Part shown: piece by piece, positions 12,801 through 27,800 of the stretch | Layout of the letters: every line of letters starts with the position of its first letter | How positions within the stretch are numbered: the stretch's first letter is position 1 | DNA from: Nectonema munidae | Lineage: Eukaryota > Nematomorpha > Nectonematoida > Nectonematidae | DNA: 64,000 bases | Assembly: GCA_030549495.1 (NCBI GenBank) | Contig: JAUIRK010000147.1 | Coordinates: 248,001 to 312,000, forward strand | Direction: 5' to 3' | Made by a program: the position numbers and the translations under genes | The notes under the pieces: generated by a model | Told to the model about the DNA's origin: nothing | What the model saw: only the letters and a program-made list of their open reading frames with translations | Databases searched by the model: none

Positions 12801-15800
12801 GTTGAAAGTTTGAACGTAAAAATGAGTCAAATGTTTTAAAAATTTTCAATTCATTCTTGACAGCTGAAATTATTCAATACATATATAAGATGACAATGCT
12901 AAAGAGTAAGTTCCTTTACAAAATTTTTTTTCTTATTTTGCACTTTTTTTTCAGATTCACACCCCTAAGCACTAGGAGTTGATTCATTGTTATAAAAGTT
13001 TTCAAGTGCATACCTGTTGTATTTTGCTATGCTTCTTTATATCGTTCAAAATGGTGACCAGAAAATTAAAACATCTGATCTTTTTTCTTCTTATGGAAGT
13101 CCATTTCTGAGAGCTGTTATTCGATTTCAAATGTTTACGCTTATTTATATTTTCATAAGATTTGATGATAAAGAAGTTCGCGATCCAAATAAATCAGCCC
13201 TGCTCGCTATATTCATAACCACTTTCTCAATATTTTTTCCAAGTTTTGGACTCCTCATTAAGCCGTTACAATAGATGAAGAACTTGTGGCTTTCAGAGGA
13301 GGATGTTCAGTAAAAGTTTACGATACTCACAAACCTGGTAGATATGGCATCAAATTTTATCATATATGTGACTCCAAGTACTATTATTATATGATGCCTG
13401 AAATATATGTATCTGGCTTACAGGATTCCTCTTATTTTTCTGGTTTATCAATTGTTAAAAGTTTGGTTGAAAAAAGCAAGGTCCCTCCATGTTGTGGTCT
13501 TTACACTGACAGATTCTTTACATCGCATGAATTAGCCATTTGGGCTCAAAGTAAGAAGATATCCGTCTATGGAACAGTTATGGCCAACCAATAATTTTCA
13601 GACCGCCGTATCTAAAAGAACTAAAATTGAATGAATGTGAAAGTAGAACAATTTACTCAAATTACGTTGCAATAAGTGCCTATATTTTCAAAAAGACACG
13701 CTTGCAGAAACTTTATAGTAGTTTATATACTTTCTTCACAACACAAAATTGTACAAATAAACAATATCGCTTCTAAGCCTGAAAGTCTACTGTCTTATAA
13801 TGAAAACAAATGCGGTGTTGATATCCCAAACAGAATCGTGAAAGCATATCATGCATACAAGCCAACCAAGAAATGGCTGTGTTTTGTAATTACCTTGATG
13901 TTTGTACCTTGAATAGTTGGGTAATTGCTAAATTCAATTTACCACGGGATTATCCAAAACACAAAGACAGTGGGCGTAAACTATTTATAAAGAAGCTTGC
14001 ATTCACTTTAGCAGAAGAAAGTATGAAAGTTCGAGCTTCCATAGTTAAATTACCAACAAGCATAACGAATCTTTCATCTTTTTACGGATTTTCGCAAGTA
14101 CAACCTCACACAAGCCAAGAACCTCTGAGTAAAAAAGAGCATCTTGTCATTTTTGTACTTCGAGGAAAAATAAAACCACACGACAATGCAAAAAGTGTAA
14201 TGCCTTTTTATGTAAACTACAGTCCTCTGTATTGTGCCCTAATTGCAAGTAGACTAATTTCAAATAAAGGAATGTTTTTTTTACAAAAATCTTTAACATT
14301 TAAAACTTTTCTATTAACGCCATCTATAAACAAAAAACCTACAAAATAACTTTTTTCATATAATTATTTTTCCAGATTTATAAGCTTAATTTTTACTTTT
14401 TATGAAAAAATGAATTTAATTGAAAATTTACACATCATTTTTGATATTGTTTGCTATTATCATATTTCACGAAAAACTCCGGTGTAAAAAATGCATATAG
14501 GCTGTACATCGAAGTCTGTAAATATCTACGTTTAATTACAAATTTACTTCTTCAATTGATGTTCTTTCTCTACTTTTAATCCAACATATTTCATGCTTCG
14601 TTTTATTGTGAAACTTTAACCCTATTAGTGCTGGGGGGCGTAAAACAAACATCCCCCCTTCACTAAAAAATTAATTGTAGAAAATTGGCTGAATCATATC
14701 CCTTGAAATTTTGTGACTTTTCCTAAAATCGTTAGCTGCATCTTTTGAAACCATTTTCATGGTAGTTGAATGACCCGTTCACGTCCCAAACTGTCAATCA
14801 AAACCAAAAATTAAAATTTTTCAGCAAAATTTTGACATTATCTGTACTTAACCTTATAACTTAGGATCTATATTATATAATACCCTGAAAATTTATAATT
14901 ATATACAGTTTGGAACGCATAACACTTTATATATTTAATTTTTTCAATAATCATGGCTACTTTTTAGAAAATGTTAATCAAAATTTTGATTGATCAAAAA
15001 TGTATCTAATAAAATATACCTTCAAATTTTACATAAAATATATGTTTTTATACTAAATCGGTCATGTTGTTTTCATTTCTGGACTCATTTTTTACATTTA
15101 GGATTTGAAAATACCTATAAGTGTTAATAAAATTTGCGGTTTACTTTTGAAAATTGTCTCCAAAAACATTCCTTCCCATTTTACATAAAAGATATGTGTT
15201 ATACTAAATCGGCCATCCTGGTTTCATTTCAGGACTCATTTTTTACGTTTAGGATCTGAAAATACCTATAAGTGTTAATCAAATTTGCGGTTTACTTCTA
15301 AAAATTATCTCCAAAAACATTCATTCAAATTTTACAATGAATTATATGTTTTTATACCAAATCAACCATGCTGTTTTCATTTCTAAACTCATTTTTCACA
15401 TTTAGAGGTTTTAAAATATCTGTCAATGTCAATCAAATTTGTGGTTTACTTCTAAAAGCTATCTCCAAAAATATTCTCTCAATTTTACATGAAATAAATG
15501 TTTTTATACCAAATCAATTATGCTGGTTTCATTTCTGGACTCATTTTTTACGTTTAGGATGTGAAAATACCTATGTGTTCATTAAATTTGCGGTTTACTT
15601 CTAAAAATTGTCTCCAAATACATTCATTCAAATTTTACAATGAGATATATGTTTTTATACCAAATCAACCATGCTGTTTTCATTTCTAAACTAATTTTTC
15701 ACATTTAGAGGTTTTAAAATATCTGTCAGTGTTAATCAAATTTGCGGTTTATTTCTAAAAGCTATCTCCAAAAATATTCTCTCAATTTTACATGAAATAA

Positions 15801-18800
15801 ATGTTTTTATACCAAATCAATCATGCTGTTTTCATTTCTGAACTCATTTTTTACATTTAGGATGTGAAAACACTTATAAGTGTTAATGAAATTTGCGGTT
15901 TACTTCTAAAAATTCTCTCCAAAAACATTCATTCAAATTTTACAATTAAATATATTTTTTTATACCAAATCAACCATGCTAGTTTCATTTATGAACTCAA
16001 TTTTTGCAGTTTGAATTTGAAAATACCTATAAGTATCAATCAAATTTGCGTTTAGTTCTAAAATTAGTTTTCAAAAATATTGATTCAAATTTTACGTGAA
16101 ATATATTTTTTTTTATAGCAAATAGATCATGATGATTTCTCAACACAGTTTTCGCATTTAGAGGTTTTACTGCTAGTGTCAATCAAATTTGCGGTTAGGT
16201 CGTAAAATTATATCCCAAAATATTCTCTCTAATTTTACATAAAATATATTTTTTTATACCAATTCGACCATGATAATTTTTATTTCTGAAATCATTTTTT
16301 GCATTTAGAGGTTTTAAATGTCTGAAAGTATCAATCAAATCTTTGATTTACGTCGAATGTCTACAGAAATATTTTTGAAATTTAAATAAAATATCTGTTT
16401 TTGTTAAATAAAATGTATGGTTTCATTTTTGGACTCAGTTTTGGCATTTATGGTTTTAAAATATCTGAAAACTTCAATTGTTTTATACCAAATCGACTAT
16501 GCTTATTTTATTTCTGTACTGGATTTTGGATAATACGTTTAAAAAATATGTCGAAGTGGCAATTGAATTAGTAATGTATGCCTGAAAATCAGTTCTGTAA
16601 AAAATTTCAAAAAATGGCTGCATATTAGATATATAGTGAAAATATACTTTTTTTTTTGTATATTTTGGCTTATAATACTTTCTACAATCATCTTGAGTAA
16701 CAAAACGTATTATAAAATCTTTTGAAAATTTGTATGAGAGAAGGAACGAAGTTGAAAACTAATTGAAAAGAGAACATGTGATCAAAACAAATAATTAAAA
16801 AAATATGTATCTTGACTAAATGGAACATCTACCATGTTCTAATGAACTAGGAAGTGGTTTAATTATATAATAGATGCTTCAAAAAGATTTTGACTGTGAA
16901 AACCTCTTTTACAAATGAAAAATATTTAAATCTATAGCTTATCATATAGGATTACAATTAACATTTAGCTAAGATGGGTAGGAAATCTGAAAATTTAGAA
17001 TAGGTCAGATTTATCAAAAATGGCACAGATGCCAATATGTGAGAATTTAGTCACTATCAAGATATTTTTAATTTAAATTGAATTTGTCCATCTTTTTCCT
17101 TTTGAGTCAAAGAAATAATTTTTTAGATGAAGAACGTGGACAACTTTTTGTAATTGAACAATGAACATCACGAATGATTCATCAGAAAAAAACCTTTGAA
17201 ATGAGATTGGTTGACAAATATTCAGGCCTGATAATAAAATACCCGATACTGATAAAAAAAAGTCTAAGATCATCAAGAAGATTCTTTAATCAGAATGCTT
17301 TGAGAGAGGAAAAAAGTAATTTTATCATTATAAAAAAATTTTCGAACACACATTGAAGAATATAAATTTCTAATGAAAAAAGAGCTAAGAAAGGATCATC
17401 ATGGAATGAATAGCAAAATTACATACTGTAAATTATAATATGACGTAGAGACCACAAGTCGATAACGAATTTGTAGCCAAAAAGATGGAGATCCTATCGA
17501 GTTACATAAGTTACTGTAGAATGAAATATTTTGAGTGAATTATCGATTTTTTTGACAGGTTTTATTGATTTCATAAAAAATGACATCATTAAATTCTACA
17601 TACTTGAAATGTATAAAAAAACTTTTTATAAGAATAAAAATTTTAATTTTGACATGGGCTGTCATATTTAAATTATTTTGTCAGGTTTGACTAATTTTTT
17701 ATAAAAAAAAAGGAATATAACCAGTAAACACAGCCTATTTGAAAATGGGTATATGTGTGTAAAATGCCATACACGGTAAACTTCATCATCTCCCTATACT
17801 TTCTTTTAAACGTAATTCTCTAATTCAAAAAACCGTGACTGATCCTTTCTTTTTGGGATAAATCAATTTTTTGACAGGTTTGATTGATTTTCATAAAAAA
17901 TGAATATCACCACTGAATTCAGCATAGTTGAAAATGGGTATACATGTGTAAAAAACTTTATATAATTATTTAGATAAAAAGTTCCTTTTTGAGATGAGCT
18001 GTCACATTTAGATCAATTTTTTGACAGTTTGATTGATTTTCATAAAAAATGAATATCACCATTGAATTCAGCATATTTGAAAATGGGTATAAATGTGTAA
18101 AAAAACTTTATATAATTATTTAGATAAAAAGTTTCTTTTTGAGATGAGCTGTCACATTTAGATCAATTTTTAGACAGGTTTGATTGATTTTAATAAAAAA
18201 ATGAATATCACCACTGAATTCAGCATATTTGAAAATGGGTATACATGTGTAAAAAACTTTATATAATCATTTAGATAAAAACTTCCTTTTTGAAATGAGC
18301 TGTCACATTTAGATCAATTTTTTGACAGGTTTGAATGATTTTCATAAAAAATGAATATCACCACTGAATTCAGCATATTTGAAAATGGGTATACATGTGT
18401 AAAAAACTTTATATACTTATATAGATAAGAAGTTTTTTTTGAGATGGGCTGTTACATTTAGATCAATTTTTGACAGGTTTGATTGATTTTCATAAATAAA
18501 TGAATATCACCACTGAATTCAGCATATTTGAAAATGGGTATACATGTGTAAAAAACTTTATATAATTATTTAAATAAAAAGTTCCTTTTTGAGATGAGCT
18601 GTCAAATATAAATCAATTTTTTGACAGGTTTGATTGATTTTGATAAAAAAAAAATGGACATCACCACTGAATTCAGCATAGTTGAAATATATATGTAACA
18701 TTAAAAATATTTATAAAAACTTATTAATATCTGAGAAAAATAGGGGTGGAGGGCACTTTACGCCCCCTTACACTTGAGCGGACAAATTTTGCCCAGCACT

Positions 18801-21800
18801 AATAGAGTTAAAGCGCTGTAATTAAATTTTAGACAATCTGTGTAGTCAAAGGACAGTGCATTTTGACCTAACCTTGATTTTATAAATTCAGTGTTTTACG
18901 TGTACCCCTACTTCGAATACCAAGTAGTCTACCTACATGAGATGGTATTCAAAATTTTTGAAAATCAAAATCGCAAAATCAAGACTTAAGGAAAGATATA
19001 CATTTTATGGGGAATCGTATAGAACTCAATCTCTGCAGCTATAGATACACTGAGATCAAATTTCGTAAAGGCCCTTTACCCCTCTATAAATTGGAGACAA
19101 GGGTATATGCTCCAAGCTGCAAAGAAACTCTATTCGATGCTACTTTTACTATCCTCTATAATAATCGACAACAGTGAAAGAACTTTATTAATAAGAATTT
19201 AATTCTTTCTAGAAAGATGATGATGATAATCGAACGCAATAAAGATTTACTTTCTTCAGTATCTCAAGGAATTTAAATGCTGAAATGCAATTACATCAAT
19301 TTCTATCTCTTAATCACATTGATTTAATCAAGAAAGGTTTTCATTAAAAAAGAGAAATTATGATATGCATATAAGAAGGATGTTGTGAAGCCTAAACATA
19401 ACCAATATATAAATATTATAATAAACCTTCACCATGTAACTTTAGTTTGGTCCTTTTTAACAGTTCGTCCTTTTAAGTTCCTCTTGTTTGACTTGTTTTT
19501 CCTTTTTCAATTTAAGTTCGTTTTTTTTAGTTAAAACTTAAAGAAAAAACGAAAATTTTGTTCTATTTATAATTTTTTATCTTTTAAAAAAAAAATTCCT
19601 AAAAAAAATCAAAAATTAAAAACATACGAATTGTGCTCTAATGTCCAACTCCAATTAATATATAAATATAAGACGCAGATATCACATACTATATAAATTT
19701 ATTACATATTTATTTGAAGTTTTGAATAATTTTACTACATTTAGTGTTTTATTGTATATAAAAAAATTTGCAATATTTAAACCCTTTCTGAAAGATAATT
19801 TGCTATACTTTCAATTTTATCAGTGCAGAAAAACATTTAAAAACAATTCTCTGCATGTTGGTTTTTTTCGGAGCACTTTCAAAAATTTCAGGCGAAGGGT
19901 GGTCTCAGCTCTAAGACAAACTTTGCGTCGATTGAGTGTCGAAGGGTACCAATGGCAAATTTTATTCCCAATGTGCTCGCGTGTTCTAAACGAATATGAG
20001 GCCTTTGATAATTTTTGATTTCCAAAATTTATGAAATTTTATATTGAATATTTTATCTGGAAATCAATATTAGATATTTTAATTAATTTTCGCAAATAGA
20101 TAGCAAACGCAAGGATCGGTATCTAAGAAATGTTATCAGATAAGAGAACATTTGCTATGTTCTTATTTTTCACGATAATGCAATATTGGGTATGTTTTAA
20201 ACCAGGAGATCTAATATTAATTAATCAGTTATCCAGAACCTCTGAAAATAAATATAACGTGATTCAAGATAAAATACAAATCATTTTTCTTGCCATTTGA
20301 CTGAAGTGATAACGCCTTATTCTCTGTCAAAAGCTGAGATTCAAATTTGAAATTTGACTATGGCGAGATTTGGGATTACATCCATTTGCTAAGCAATTTG
20401 AGCAAATCGTGAAATGCTATGAAATTAGGACTGCTTTTTTAAAAATGCTGAAAAATATATGGGATTTCTTAACTTAACAACCTCCATGGAGTTTGTATCA
20501 TTATTGATTAATTTTTCCTAATATATATTTCTGGCTTAGTTTTTGATTCAAGAATTTTGGTTTGGATGAATTTAAGTATACGTTTTAAATTTACTCAACT
20601 TCCTCTAAAGACTTTAGATCATTAATAAATAATCTACATCAGAGGTCTCCAACTAAACAATTTTCTGCAACCCACTATCTCGAATAAAAAAATGAAGGCC
20701 CTATTTTTAAACGTTACTTCCGTTTGTCAGCGCTCTCTCACTCGAACTCAAATAAATTTTCGTTACAATGTGGGGAGTGTCGTCTGGGAGCATACTAAAT
20801 GCTGATTGGTAGTGCATGTATTTGCATTTTAGCTTAATTTTTGTTCAGTCTTCCAATCCCGACTCCTTTTTCGCTTCTTTTCAGTTAGAATTAGAAGGAT
20901 TTCATTAAAAATCACTCTGCATAAAAATAGTTTAAGAAAAAACGGAAAATATTAAATGAAAAAAAAAGATTTCAAGAACTCTATCAATTGAAAGCATTAA
21001 GACTTAGATAATTTTGAAGGCAAATTAAGACGTGATAAACTTTGTTAACTGAAACCAATACTGTCACAAGAGAGGCTTCTTTTCAACAAAGTGCACAGTA
21101 ATCGTTAGATGTTTCAAAAACCAGATCAGTGGTCAATCGAATGATTGCAAAGAGATGTCACTGATACTCAAGGTCAATTAGTGAATGACTGTTTCCTGAA
21201 TAGTTAGGAAATGTAAAAATCATTTTTGAAATTACTCTTTCTGAAAACACATTTGCTCGACAAATGACAGAAATGTCAATTATTGTGGAAAAACAGTTAA
21301 TTTCATTATCTCAAAATTATGCTGCGTATTCGTGACACTAATGAGTGTTGTGGTCTGTGTAAAATGCATTTCTTTTATTTCTATTCGCGAAATTGACAAG
21401 GACTTCAAGTAATGGAAGAACTTTTTGATTTGGTCACTCTGAATGACACGACAACAGCAAAAGGTGTTTTTAAAGCTTTGAAAGGTTCCGTTGACGGTGC
21501 TGGTTGAAGTCATATGTAGCAACTGATGGTGTATCTGTGTTATGTTCTAAAAAAAACTGTCATCATTAGTTCATTAAAACATATCTATGAAATATCGTCG
21601 AATAGTAATGCACACAGTTAAATCATCACGAATTAAAGAACTTCCTGTAGCTTATTAATAGAATTGATATTTTTATAGCTTAGTAGATAGAATTGATTGA
21701 TGGAAAGATGAAGACCAAAGAAAGCATGGAATGAAGTGATTCACGACGATATGGAAAAAGAAAGGTTGTGCGAAGTGATGCTAAAGAAAGAATGAAATGG

Positions 21801-24800
21801 CGTAGTTGTTGCAGGAAACTGGTTGACCCCGACTCTTTTGGAACAATAACCAGGCCTCGAAGGCAAAATGGATGATGATGAAAGAACCTGTAGCAAATGA
21901 ATAGCTTTTTTACTCTGAGATTAGTTGGTTAATTAGGATAATATTTTAGAGAAATTTTTCATGAGTAGGGAATAAATACATGTGTTCGTGGCTATAAGGT
22001 AAACATATGTTCCATAATTGCTTGCACCTGAATACACTCAATTTGAAATCGCAACGTGAGCCAAACGTGTTTATGCAAATGAAGGATAAAATGTTTGCTT
22101 TCAAAAAGAGACTGTCTGTCGGCAAAACAATTACTACTAAAAACTTTTCCATCTTTGAAAACGTTGAATTCTGTGCACTCTGGAGAACTTCTTGAGTCTG
22201 TGAAATTTATCAAAAAACTGCACAGAATATTCAACAGACCATTCAAATACTGAACAAAATCAAGGCAATAGCGTCATATCTTTTTGAACCGCCTTGCTGT
22301 TGATATTAATGATTCTTCTTCTATTCAAACTGAATGTATTGACTTCACCTGCGATTAAGCCCTAAACAGAATTTTTAAATGTTTCTATGCCTGAGTTTTA
22401 CACATATGATGAAAATATGAAATACTAAAACATCATATGTTTGGTTAAGAAAGTGTTTTGTATGTTTAGAAGCACATGTGTATGAGAATTTTTTATACTT
22501 AAAATTGAACAAGGTTTACGTGAATTTCAGGCTAACAGCAGAACTTTTGAAATAATCCTTAAGATAGCAACAACCAAGACAAATTCGTCAAATAAAAGCC
22601 GTGCCAGAAAAGTAGTCAGTAGTATTGAAAAGAGTACATTATTCACGTCTCAACTCTAAGTAACATAACTTTCCCAGCTAACTTTTTTGTTTTTGCGATA
22701 TTTAGAATTTTTGCATTGGTAATGTGACATTTACATTTGTTAATTGAATTATTTATTGAAAATTCCCAATTTGCATGAAAGTATATGCTTTATCTTCAAT
22801 TATTTTAAAGTCGCATGATTTTCTGTTAAACATCCATATTGTTATATTACAAAAATACGTATAAGCATCCTTGCCATTTGTTATTGATAAATAATAAACT
22901 GATTCTGTTTATAATCCAATTATGGCGTAATGATGTATTATTATCTTTCATTCAGCCTACCACCGGCATGAGATCTTGCTCTGGACCAACTTGAGTGCAC
23001 ACACCTGATCTACTCCATAAGCTCTTCCCATATCAAAATTTTCGCAAAGATTTGTGATGCTTTATAGAGCGCAGTTGTTTGGGTGGGTGTAAATCTGTTG
23101 ATAACCACGAGACGTTGGAATCGCATAGAAAGACTTAGTTAACCAAACTTTGCCAAATTTCTTTTAGCCATGAGTGGGTAATGATTAAAAAGACAGCTCC
23201 TGAGTAGATGTCAGAACCGTCGACCATATAATATTGTCATATGTCGCACTACCCTCTCAAAAAGAGCCATATGCAGGAGAGATAAAGCAATGCCTATGCT
23301 GCGTGAAGATTCTAATGAAAATGATTTTATCTTGCCGAGGTAAAATTTCTATTTTGCTGTCATTATTTTGTGTATAGCTATAAAATTTGTTAATAAAAAT
23401 TGGTATTCATTATACTTAAAATTTTTAAACGTTTCTCTTTTCCATTTTATCCGGGTAAAATCAGAGATTAAAAATATAAAACAAAACTCCCTTGAAATTA
23501 ATAAGGCTTCTGCGTCATTTAAAAATAGCGCTCAGATGAAACAGGTTAGTGCATTTATGGTGGATTGGAAAAAATCTTGGACGACCATATCCAAAACGTT
23601 AATAAAAAAAGGGAACCTTTGCTCGAAGTTGAGGGGCTCTTTCCAGTTAGATTAAGTCTGAGAAAGGATAAGAAATGGCTTTTTGCGGGTAAGTGAGATG
23701 CTGCTTTCCTTTTAAACTTGAATTTTCCAATCATTTTATACTTCTTATTTTCCTCTTCCTTCACTTTTGTACTTTTTAATTCTTTCTAAAGTGATAAAAA
23801 TTGGGCGTAAAATTAATAAAATAATAATAATTTGCTCACTACATCCTTAGTGATAGTGAAGTAAGCATTAACTAGTTTGGAATACAAGTATAGACTTGAT
23901 AAAAATTTGAACAATGTAGAGAGTCTAAAAATCGAAGTAATATACAGCGAAATTTGAATACATTTTACTTGATTTTAAATTCGCCAATTTTTGCAAGGTT
24001 TTCGTAAAAATTAGAAAATAATTAAACATATAAAATTATAGAGAAAACTGCAAAAAATTATAGAATACATTAAAAAATGATAATTATTATATTACTTTGA
24101 AAATAGGATACCGTTTTAGAATCTACAGTATTTGAAAATATAGCAGTGTTGTGCTCTATTCATGTACAGTGAAATGAAGTTTAATTTCTTTTATTTTAAA
24201 GATCTTTATAAAACTTATATAAAAAAGCATAAATCTTTTGATCATGAAGGTGGTAAGTGTGACCAAATATATTGCGATAGTTCTTAAAATAAAGTGCTTC
24301 TGAAATTCCTTACAATTATTTTTTAATTTGTTATCCTTTTCTATACTCATATATTTTCAAAATAGACGAGAGAAAAGCCTTGGCTAGCTGGAGAAATAGA
24401 GATGTCAAGACCAAAGATCCCAAATAGGACCACTGCATCCACAAAAAAGGTTCACGCGTTAGAGTAAATCTGCTTACATATCTTTAAAGGATCTCGATTG
24501 ATTCAATGCTTTGGGCATAGAATTAAAGATACCAGAGGATGTTTTCACCCGAAAGGCACAATTGTGCCGCTTCTGTCAAACGATGAACAAAAAAGATTTG
24601 ATTGTGGATTCGAGCCCACGACTTTGTAGCACCCAGCTCTCTACTCAAGAAAGCAAAGCGCGAAATTTAAACAACACAGCAAAATAAATTCAAAAGTTGA
24701 GCAAAAGAAGTAGATTGATAAAATAGGAATATTTAGAGGAAATAGATAATATCTCAGAATTTTTGAGATTCTAAAATTAGTTTAGAAAAATATGACATCA

Positions 24801-27800
24801 TTAAATGAATAATTGAAATTTTTTCTTACAAAAAAACAATTTATTTATAAAAACTTAAGAAAGAATAACTATTTTCAATTAAAATAAAACAGACATGAAG
24901 CTAAAAATTATACTAGAGTCAATCACTAAATACCAAATGGTATAAATATAGAGATATATAGAGGAAATAGTTGAAAAATCATAATTTAAATCAGCTAGCT
25001 GGGACTTGTATTTTTTACAGAAATAAAAAAGGAAAGCTAAAGAAAAAATTTTCGATTTTTTAAACACCCTTTTTTGAGATAATAAAATATGAAAATTCCG
25101 CGATTCCGTTTTAAAGCGCGCGTAAAATGGAGACAATGCTGGAAAGACTGGACACCTGGGGCGACTGTTTAAGGTACATATGATGAGGAAAAACAGAATT
25201 TTAAGTGAGCGTTCCACAAATGAGTATAACAGTTGGAGTTTAGGAGCATTATTATTAAAAGTTACGGCTAAATCTTCAAATTGGAAAAGAGTGATTCTGT
25301 AGATGCGAAAATAGAGGATCGAGATGATGGTGATGGGCAGATAAAAGGCAGCGACAGACGTGAGAATGGTGACGTATTTGTTGGAGTTGAGGAATTGGAT
25401 GTAGCAGTCGTTGCTGGGAACCGTTCGCTTTCCTTCGATGAACTGCCACGCATAAATCAAAGGCACCCACAGAATGAAAGAAATGAACCAAGACGCGCCT
25501 GAAAAATGAGGTAAACTCACTCAAAACGAAGGAACGCGCCAAACCTCTCGATAATAAGTATGTTTTTGAAACATTAAAATAATATTATCCTCCCAGAACA
25601 AAAGGATAAAAATTTCTAGGCGAATTGAAATTTGATATATAATTCATTCACAATCCCACACAATAATTATATAGTTATGTTGCGACTAGAAAAATACGGT
25701 GGCATTCTACAAAATAATTATACACCAGTCGTCTCCAAACTTTTCAACATCAAAATCCAAAAATTAAAAAACTTTCAAAAGCGTCTTTTTGTTCATATAA
25801 AAAATGCAATGGTAACAACAAGGCTTTAAATTTAAAATTAGTGAGATATTTGACTGAGATTTCTTTAATAATTTTTACTTGAGGTTTATAATGGTGGGCC
25901 GGGAGTGAGTAAGGGGTGAGTAAGGTTTTTGAGGGCGTGTGTAAAGTTGGTTAGATACTGGGTTTCGATAACTCAAGGTCTTGGAGTCGATCCCGCATCA
26001 AGCCTCCTTTCCTCGTAGTTCGATCAGCGCCGGTGATAGAAATTGCGGGGCCCAATTAGATAACTAATAGCGGGGCCCTTATTCTTCAAGAGTAAAAACT
26101 TTTGTATGGCATCTTTTGTGTAATCCTAATGAAGGAATAAAAAAGAGTTAATCTTTGATATACTAAAAGTTTGATAAAACAACATGAAATTTTATTTTTA
26201 AATATCAAAAAAGGGGGAATTAGAAGTATACACAGATTTTTAGAAAAAAAATTTTTAGAGATTTATTATCCACAAAATCTCTAATAATAGTTTTTTTTAT
26301 GATCAATCGTTTTTGCAATTTCATTTTCTATAGAAACCATTGCTAAATTGTTTAGTCTCTCTTGGAAAATTGCAGACCTTAATTATGTTTAATTAACTTT
26401 TGTTTAGAGAAGTTTCTTTCACCTGATGCGGCATTTACATGTATTGTCGAGTAAATTTTCAAAGCAATAATAGCGCTAGGAAACGCTGAGAATCGATTGT
26501 TTTTACAAGGTATTCAAACAAAACATGAGGCTTAATAATACGGCTTGCCGTAGGAGCAAGAAAAGATTTGAGAGCTTCAAGTTCTTCACCCAACCTATAG
26601 CCATCATTATCTTTAGTTTTTTTAGTTAATGCCTACGCATCAATGATGTCTTTTATTGTAGTGACTGTTAAATCTGCTTCAAGGTCTGCTGTTTTTTCTT
26701 TATTTCACCTTTCGATAAACTTTTAAAGCTTTTAATTTTTTTGTTGATATAGTTTGCATGAAATGAGCTGAATGAATAAGAATTTTTCGTTTTTTCCACG
26801 TAGCGGGGTCCCTATAGGAGCGCAGTCTTATTTAAAAAAATGGGTCAAATAGGCTTAAACCGCCCATGGTTCTATAAATGCGGAGCAATTGTGACTTTTC
26901 GATGAAACCACCCCACAGTCAGTACCTTTATATCAATCTAAAATCTCTGCGTTATATTCGGCGTAATGCGCTAATGCCATAACTTAATTTTTCGTCTGGA
27001 GCTTCATCGAAACTATATTTTTATAACTTATAGATGTAGAGAGTTTCTAGTTTTTTTTTAAAATTATTTTCTTGTCTCATAAAAAACATCAATTCATTTT
27101 TTGAATTTGAAAAATTATTATTTTTGTTTGATTCTAGTCCAAACTACAAAGTTATAAAAAAAATTTCTTGAATGATTTCAGATGTTCACATTTGTTAAAA
27201 TAATTATTTGGATCAAGTAAAGATGAGTACTCCTTGTTTCTACGGGGGTGCTTATCTTTACTTGCAATATAAGTATAATATCATTTTATTTTTACTCATA
27301 AAAATGATCATTGTCAACATACTTTACAATCTTCTATTCAATTATCTATAAATGAAATACATCTACAGAGATACTTTAATTTTAACTTAATTTCTCTTAA
27401 TGTTCAATCTCTTAAGTCCAAATTCCATCAAATCGAAATACTAATAAGACAGTTAGCCAGTTCTGGTATTTTGCTAGATATTATTGCCTTACAAGAATCC
27501 TGGATTTCAGACGAAAACACACAATTCAATATACCGGGATACACTTTCCTTTCGCAGCCAAGAAGAATATCCAAGCACTCGGGTTTATGTCTTTTCATTA
27601 AATCTTCATACTTAGTTGAAACTTTACAAGTGAATATATTTTCTGATTTTTATGAAGTTTTTGGGATTAAAGTACATCTAAGCAAACAAGCGAGTATAAG
27701 TGTTTTTGATATTTGTCGTCTTCCTGTCTTTGGCTCCTATCACCTAGTAGATTTTTTCTTAACCTTCGAAAACTTTTTAGATACGTGTTGTCATAATAAA

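Larger units (their letters stand above)
14620..18807. mobile_element. Non-autonomous piggyBac-type element, 4188 bp
   Basis: The left end is CCCTATTAGTGCTGGG; the inverse of the right end is CTCTATTAGTGCTGGG. It is flanked by TTAA at 14616-14619 and 18808-18811. There is no transposase inside. Most of the interior is two tandem arrays (about 14.99-16.53 and 17.52-18.69 kb), joined by a unique segment. The part from about 16.48 kb to the right end is shared with 49.86-51.36 kb, where it follows a transposase remnant. That suggests this element is a derivative of a coding piggyBac whose gene was lost or replaced. Confidence 0.85.

Noticed and set aside
15368-16055. Frames of 63-78 codons in the 152-bp array
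   Set aside because: They repeat with the array units and have no protein-like features.
24879-25265. Extension of receptor exon 3 to 24879
   Set aside because: Beyond the GTAACT donor the translation loses all receptor likeness and becomes AT-driven, so it is intron read-through.
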